Shown here in pieces: positions 59,719 to 64,000 of a stretch of 64,000 bases of DNA. Each line of letters starts with the position of its first letter. Within the stretch, counting starts at the first letter, position 1. The notes under the pieces were generated by a model. It did no database searches. It saw only the letters and a list, made by a program, of their open reading frames with translations, and was not told where the DNA came from. A program made the position numbers and the translations under genes. Source of the stretch: Pelomonas sp. BJYL3 (GTDB lineage Bacteria; Pseudomonadota; Gammaproteobacteria; Burkholderiales; Burkholderiaceae_C); the NCBI RefSeq assembly GCF_027257975.1, contig NZ_JANZKX010000007.1, forward strand, positions 124,001 to 188,000. The letters are read 5' to 3'.

Positions 59719-60858
59719 TCAGTCCCAGTCGCGCGTGCGCATCACCGAGGCCCAGCGGCCCTTCTCGATGGCATAGACGCTGATGGTGCCGAAGGCCTGC
59801 TCGCCGGCTGCGTCGTAGCGCAGGCTGGCGGTCACGGGGCCGTGCAGGTCCAGCTCCTTCATGGCGGCCAGCACCTTGGCGGGCGCGGCGCTGCCGGCGC
59901 GGATCATGGCCAGCGTGATGGAGTGGACGGCGTCGTAGGCGTAGTGGGCGCCGTAGACGACTTCCTGCTTGGTGGCCGCGGCGAAGCGGGTCTCGAAGCT
60001 GCGGCCGGCGCTGAACTCGTAGGGCTCGATCACGGGCGAGGTCGAGTAGACCGCGCGGATCGGCATGTCCATCTTGGGCAGCAGATTGGTCTTGATGGTG
60101 TCGCCGCCCAGCAGCACGGCATCGCGCAGGCCGGCCTTGGCCATGCCTTTGACCAGGGCCTCGACCTGGAAGTCCGCCAGGGTGGTGATCACGCCATCGA
60201 CCTTGGCGGCCACCATCTTGGCGATGAGGTCGTCGAAGGTGGTGGTCTTGGCGTCCAGCGAGGCCGCCAGCGCGGCTTCCTTGCCCTTCTTCTTGAAGAG
60301 GCTCTGCACGCCGGCGATCAGGGCCTTGCCGTAGGGCGTGCCGTCGTCGACCAGGGCCCAGCGCTCGGCCTTCAGGTTGGACAGCGCGTAGCTGGCCATG
60401 GCCTTGGCCTGGAGGTCGTCATTGGCGACCAGGCGCAGGGTGGTGGCCAGGCCCAGCTGGGTGTACTTGGGGTTGGTCGAGATGGCCAGCTGCGGGATGC
60501 CGGCCGCGGCGTACACGGGGGCGGACTCGATGCTGACGCCTGAGTTCAGGTTGCCGATCACCGCCACGACGCCGGCGTCCACCAGCTCCTGGGCCACCTT
60601 CTTGCCGGTGGCCGCATCGGACTTGTCATCGCGCGAAACCACCTCCAGGGTGATGGCCTGGTTCTTCACGGAGAAGTGGGCCTCGTTCAGCTCCTTCACG
60701 GCCAGCTGCACGCCGGCCAGCATGTCCTTGCCCAGGGCAGCCAGGGGGCCGCTTAGCGGCTGAGCCACACCGATCTTGACCGTGTCCGGCAGGCGCGAGC
60801 AGGCACCCAGGAAGGGGGCGAGGCCGCCGGCGAGTAGGAGGTTTCTGCGTTGAATCAT
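59719..60858 (-). CDS. Branched-chain-amino-acid-type binding lipoprotein
   Basis: A 379-residue periplasmic binding protein of the LivJ/LivK family. A signal with double Arg (MIQRRNLLLAGGLAPFLGAC) ends in a lipobox Cys20; the mature chain begins VKIGVAQPLSGPLAALGKDM and has AGVVAVIGNLNSGVSIESAP, LVDDGTPYGKALIAGVQSLF and YDAVHSITLAMIRAG. It likely delivers an amino acid or aromatic-type ligand to an ABC importer; no permease genes are nearby. It is monocistronic with a terminator. Confidence 0.88.
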   Translation of the reverse strand: MIQRRNLLLAGGLAPFLGACSRLPDTVKIGVAQPLSGPLAALGKDMLAGVQLAVKELNEAHFSVKNQAITLEVVSRDDKSDAATGKKVAQELVDAGVVAVIGNLNSGVSIESAPVYAAAGIPQLAISTNPKYTQLGLATTLRLVANDDLQAKAMASYALSNLKAERWALVDDGTPYGKALIAGVQSLFKKKGKEAALAASLDAKTTTFDDLIAKMVAAKVDGVITTLADFQVEALVKGMAKAGLRDAVLLGGDTIKTNLLPKMDMPIRAVYSTSPVIEPYEFSAGRSFETRFAAATKQEVVYGAHYAYDAVHSITLAMIRAGSAAPAKVLAAMKELDLHGPVTASLRYDAAGEQAFGTISVYAIEKGRWASVMRTRDWD

Positions 60859-61009
60859 GGGGGCCTTTCAGAAAGCTGCGCCATTCTAGAAAGCCTGGCA
60901 CGCGCGCCAAGCCCGTGGGTGGCGCGAATGAGACTTCCTGTAGCAATTGAATGAGATTTCCACGCCCGGGCGCCGGTGGATTCACCGTGAAATCTCAGTG
61001 AGAACCCTG

Positions 61010-61038
61010 AAAAAAAGGCCATCGCGGGGCGATGGCCT
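61010..61038 (-). terminator. Rho-independent terminator of the fumarase gene
   Basis: AGGCCATCGC (61016-61025) pairs with GCGATGGCCT (61029-61038) around GGG; on the minus strand the stem runs into seven T residues. It lies 45 bases behind the fumarase stop. Confidence 0.85.
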
Positions 61039-61082
61039 GGTGGAGAGTCCCCCGCTTCCGGGTTTTCCCGGGGCGCGCTGGA

Positions 61083-62609
61083 TCAGGCCACGGTGACCGG
61101 AATCTTGCCGATCTTGGCCTGCCATTCGGCCGGGCCGGTCTGGTGGGCGCTGGTGCCGCCGGCGTCCACGGCCACGGTCACCGGCATGTCGGTGACGTCG
61201 AACTCGTAGATGGCTTCCATGCCCAGGTCCTCGAAGCCCACGACCTTGGCCGCCTTGATGGCCTTGGAGACCAGGTAGGCCGAGCCGCCCACGGCCATCA
61301 GGTAGGCCGACTTGTGCTTCTTGATGGACTCGATGGCGACGGGGCCGCGCTCGGCCTTGCCGATCATGGCGATGAGGCCGGTGTTGGCCAGCATCATCTC
61401 GGTGAACTTGTCCATGCGGGTGGCGGTGGTCGGGCCGGCCGGGCCCACGACCTCGTCACGCACCGGGTCGACCGGGCCCACGTAGTAGATGACGCGGTTG
61501 GTGAAGTCCACGGGCAGCTTCTCGCCCTTGGCCAGCATGTCCTGGATGCGCTTGTGCGCGGCATCGCGGCCGGTGAGCATCTTGCCGTTGAGCAGCAGGG
61601 TCTGGCCGGGCTTCCAGCTGGCCACCTCGGCGGGGGTCAGCGTGTTGAGGTCCACGCGCTTGCTCTTGTTGTAATCCGGGGCCCAATGCACGTCGGGCCA
61701 GAGGTCCAGGCTCGGCGGCTCGATGTAGCTAGGGCCCGAGCCGTCCAGCACGAAGTGGGCGTGGCGGGTGGCCGCGCAGTTGGGGATCATCGCGATGGGC
61801 TTGGAGGCCGCGTGCGTGGGGTAGGTCTTGATCTTGACGTCCAGCACCGTGGTCAGGCCGCCCAGGCCCTGCGCGCCGATGCCCAGGGCGTTGACCTTCT
61901 CGTACAGCTCGATGCGCAGCTCTTCCAGCTTGTCCTTGGGGCCGCGCTGGAGGAGCTCGTACATGTCGATGTCGTCCATCAGGGCTTCCTTGGCCAGCAG
62001 CGCGGCCTTCTCGGCCGTGCCGCCGACCCCGATGCCCAGCATGCCCGGCGGGCACCAGCCGGCGCCCATGGTCGGGACGGTCTTGAGCACCCAGTCGACG
62101 ATGTTGTCGGAGGGGTTGAGCATGTAGACCTTGCTCTTGTTCTCCGAGCCGCCGCCCTTGGCCGCGACGATGACGTCCACCGTGTTGCCGGGCACCACTT
62201 CCATGAAGACCACGGCCGGCGTGTTGTCCTTGGTGTTCTTGCGCTCGAAGATGGGGTCGGACAGCACGGAAGCGCGCAGCTTGTTGTCCGGGTGGTTGTA
62301 GGCGCGGCGCACGCCCTCGTTGATGGCGTCCTGGATGGAGCCGGGGAAGTCGCCCCAGCGCACGTCCATGCCGATCTTCAGGAAGACGTTGACGATGCCC
62401 GTGTCCTGGCAGATCGGGCGCTTGCCTTCGGCGCACATGCGCGAGTTGGTCAGAATCTGCGCGATCGCGTCCTTGGCCGCGGCGCTCTGCTCGCGCTCGT
62501 AGGCGCGGGCCAGGTGCTGGATGTAGTCGGCGGGGTGGTAGTACGAGATGTACTGCAGGGCGGCGGCGACGCTGTCGACGAGGTCGGCGTAGCGGATGGT
62601 GGTCGTCAT
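61083..62609 (-). CDS. Class I fumarate hydratase (iron-sulfur)
   Basis: A 508-residue fumarase of the oxygen-sensitive [4Fe-4S] class: an N-terminal catalytic domain and a C-terminal swivelling beta domain in one chain, as in FumA. Cluster ligands are expected in RPICQDTGIV, GAGWCPPGMLGIGVGG and IPNCAATRHAHFV. KGGGSENKSKVYMLNPSDNI and VGPAGPTTATRMDKFTEMML are family signatures. It interconverts fumarate and malate. A terminator follows. Confidence 0.93.
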   Translation of the reverse strand: MTTTIRYADLVDSVAAALQYISYYHPADYIQHLARAYEREQSAAAKDAIAQILTNSRMCAEGKRPICQDTGIVNVFLKIGMDVRWGDFPGSIQDAINEGVRRAYNHPDNKLRASVLSDPIFERKNTKDNTPAVVFMEVVPGNTVDVIVAAKGGGSENKSKVYMLNPSDNIVDWVLKTVPTMGAGWCPPGMLGIGVGGTAEKAALLAKEALMDDIDMYELLQRGPKDKLEELRIELYEKVNALGIGAQGLGGLTTVLDVKIKTYPTHAASKPIAMIPNCAATRHAHFVLDGSGPSYIEPPSLDLWPDVHWAPDYNKSKRVDLNTLTPAEVASWKPGQTLLLNGKMLTGRDAAHKRIQDMLAKGEKLPVDFTNRVIYYVGPVDPVRDEVVGPAGPTTATRMDKFTEMMLANTGLIAMIGKAERGPVAIESIKKHKSAYLMAVGGSAYLVSKAIKAAKVVGFEDLGMEAIYEFDVTDMPVTVAVDAGGTSAHQTGPAEWQAKIGKIPVTVA

Positions 62610-62739
62610 GGCTTTGGAGGCGGGGTCGTGAACCTGCGCGGGATTATCCCGCAGGCGGCTGACGGGCCTTTGACGCCTGACAGCCGCCCGCTGCCCGAGT
62701 CTGGAGATGCCGTGGCCCCCCCGACCGGCAGCCCCGGGC

Positions 62740-64000
62740 TCAGGGCCTGCCGACGGCGGTCCAGGCGGCCGCCACGGCGCTCTGCTCGGCGGAGCCGGCG
62801 CCGAAGAGGTCCCCCGCCGCGTTGAGCGTGGCGCTGCGGGCGCCGGCGTAGTTGGTGCTGGAGGTCATGTAGACCGTCAGCGCGCGGTACCAGATCTTCT
62901 CGGCCTTGGCGCGGCCGATGCCGGCCAGGGTGGCCGTGCCGGTGGCGACCCGGGTGTCGCCTGCCTTGCAGGTCTTGCTGGGGCTGCCCGCGTTCGTGCC
63001 TTCGGCCAGGAGGTAGAAGAAGTGGTTGGCCACGCCGGAGGAGTAGTGCACGTCCAGGCTGCCCACGGTGCTGTACCAGCAGTCCGCCGAGCGGCCGTCG
63101 CTGCTGGGCTGGATCATGGAGCGCAGGGCACTGGCGCCGCTCTTGTAGAGCTTCTCGCCGATCAGGTAGTCGCCGGGGTCGTTGGCATTGGCTGCGTAGA
63201 ACTCGACAGCGGTGCCGAAGATGTCGCTGGTGCCCTCGTTGAGGCCGCCGGACTCGCCCGAGTAGGTGAGGTTGGCGGTGCGGCTGGTGACGCCATGGGT
63301 CATCTCGTGGCCGGCCACGTCCAGGGAGTCGAAGGGGTTGAAGGTGGTGCCGTCGCCGTCGCCGTAGGTCATGCAGAAGCAGGAATCCGACCAGAAGGCG
63401 TTGTTGTAGTTGCGGCCGTAGTGGACGCGGTTGTAGGCGCCCACGCCGTCATTGGCGATGCCGCTGCGGCCGTGCACGTTCTTGTAGTAGTCCCAGGTCA
63501 CGGCCGTGCCGTACTGGGCGTCCACGCCCACGGTCTGGCGGTTGGCCAGGCTGCCGTCGCCCCAGGCGTTGTCGGCGTCGGTGAAAAGACTGCCCTTGCC
63601 GCCCTGCTTGTTGCCCATGTCCACGGTGTACTGGCCGCCGCGCGAGGGGTCCTTCAGCTCGTAGCCGGTGCCCGTCGAGTTGGTCACCAGGCCGACGGTG
63701 CCGTTGAAGAAGCCGCGGCCGCTGCCATTGGCGGCGCCGGTGTGGACGTCGTCCCAGGCATCGAGCACCACGCCCGAGTCGGCGTCGACGATCACATGCA
63801 TCTCGCTGGGCGTGCCGTCCTCGCGCTGGCCGGACAGCTGCACCTCATAGGCCAGCACGGGCGCGGCGCCGCGGGCGTAGACCACCGCCTCGGGCCGGCC
63901 GTTCGCCGAGAAGCCGGGATGGCGGGCCCGTGCGGCGTCCAGGGCGCCTTCCGACCTCAGCCGAGCCTGTGCGGGCAGGCTGATGCCGTACTGCAGCGTG
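62740..64000 (-). CDS. M4-family (thermolysin-like) metallopeptidase, C-terminal part
   Basis: The frame is open to the right edge, so the start, signal peptide and most of the propeptide are outside the window; about 420 residues are visible. They include the end of the PepSY/FTP propeptide (QREDGTPSEMHVIVDADSGV) and the M4 domain with zinc motif DVAGHEMTHGVTSRTANLTY and third ligand in GGLNEGTSDIFG, then the active-site His region SLDVHYSSGVANHFFYLLAE. No extra C-terminal domain follows. It is a secreted zinc protease. Confidence 0.92.
   Translation of the reverse strand, partial: TLQYGISLPAQARLRSEGALDAARARHPGFSANGRPEAVVYARGAAPVLAYEVQLSGQREDGTPSEMHVIVDADSGVVLDAWDDVHTGAANGSGRGFFNGTVGLVTNSTGTGYELKDPSRGGQYTVDMGNKQGGKGSLFTDADNAWGDGSLANRQTVGVDAQYGTAVTWDYYKNVHGRSGIANDGVGAYNRVHYGRNYNNAFWSDSCFCMTYGDGDGTTFNPFDSLDVAGHEMTHGVTSRTANLTYSGESGGLNEGTSDIFGTAVEFYAANANDPGDYLIGEKLYKSGASALRSMIQPSSDGRSADCWYSTVGSLDVHYSSGVANHFFYLLAEGTNAGSPSKTCKAGDTRVATGTATLAGIGRAKAEKIWYRALTVYMTSSTNYAGARSATLNAAGDLFGAGSAEQSAVAAAWTAVGRP

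Noticed and set aside
62638-62652. GCGGGATTATCCCGC palindrome before the fumarase start
   Set aside because: A single palindrome without a second copy or known regulator; could be an operator but there is too little to claim.

Overview
The window is very GC-rich DNA with dense, mostly short operons and no rRNA, tRNA, CRISPR array or intact insertion sequence that I can see. The protein set (KatE, Ugd, Glf, DsbB, ComEC, MltB, class I fumarase, UbiH/UbiF-type hydroxylase, MoxR-DUF58-TgpA trio) and the codon usage suggest a betaproteobacterium of the order Burkholderiales, near the Roseateles/Mitsuaria/Rubrivivax group. This placement is an inference from protein style, not from a marker gene.

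Left half (1-32.8 kb): a long run of stress, envelope and cell-surface genes. In order: a YetF-like fragment, DUF2383, a hybrid histidine kinase, an AI-2E-type transporter, a BON lipoprotein, an RpoN (sigma-54) gene standing outside its usual neighbourhood, small disordered proteins and lipoproteins, PRC-barrel, CBS, DUF4142 and DUF2243 proteins, an SDR, a mannosyltransferase and PAP2 phosphatase, a DUF2334 deacetylase-like protein, KatE, DUF6496, an OmpA lipoprotein, a carbamoyltransferase, Ugd, an Na+/H+ antiporter, GlsB, YihY, Glf, a DUF883 protein, a hemerythrin, a YflT-like protein, a second CBS protein, an ABC exporter fused to signalling domains, and DUF2789. Most transcription units here carry a sequence of the form GGCRC-N5-TTGC (the -24/-12 sigma-54 signature) about 20-95 bases before the start codon and on the gene's own strand. 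I count eight exact GGCAC-N5-TTGC sites, eleven with one mismatch and two weaker ones. With the rpoN paralogue at 5116-6561, this reads as a clustered sigma-54-dependent stress and envelope regulon. The required bacterial enhancer-binding activator is not in the window.

Middle (32.8-42.5 kb): a PAS-LuxR regulator and PaaI-type thioesterase diverge from a two-subunit 3-oxoacid CoA-transferase across a region holding three TACGTA boxes. Next comes a lower-GC island with a decayed Xre-ImmA/IrrE plus DUF4411 toxin-antitoxin-like pair (one gene frameshifted, the other with a mutated zinc motif). It is followed by a DUF1800/DUF1501 secreted pair and a gamma-glutamyltransferase.

Right third (42.5-64 kb): ordinary chromosomal genes. 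These are a ubiquinone-type hydroxylase, DsbB and RidA, ComEC, MltB, a MOSC protein, a nucleotidyltransferase, a Gfo/Idh/MocA oxidoreductase, a small lipoprotein, the MoxR-DUF58-TgpA operon, a histone-deacetylase-like amidohydrolase, MscS, small membrane proteins, a Leu/Ile/Val-type binding lipoprotein, class I fumarase and the C-terminal part of an M4 metallopeptidase running off the right edge. A 14-base word, GGGTCAGGTCTTGC, recurs exactly six times across the window, mostly inside genes and on both strands, and is not explained by any gene family.
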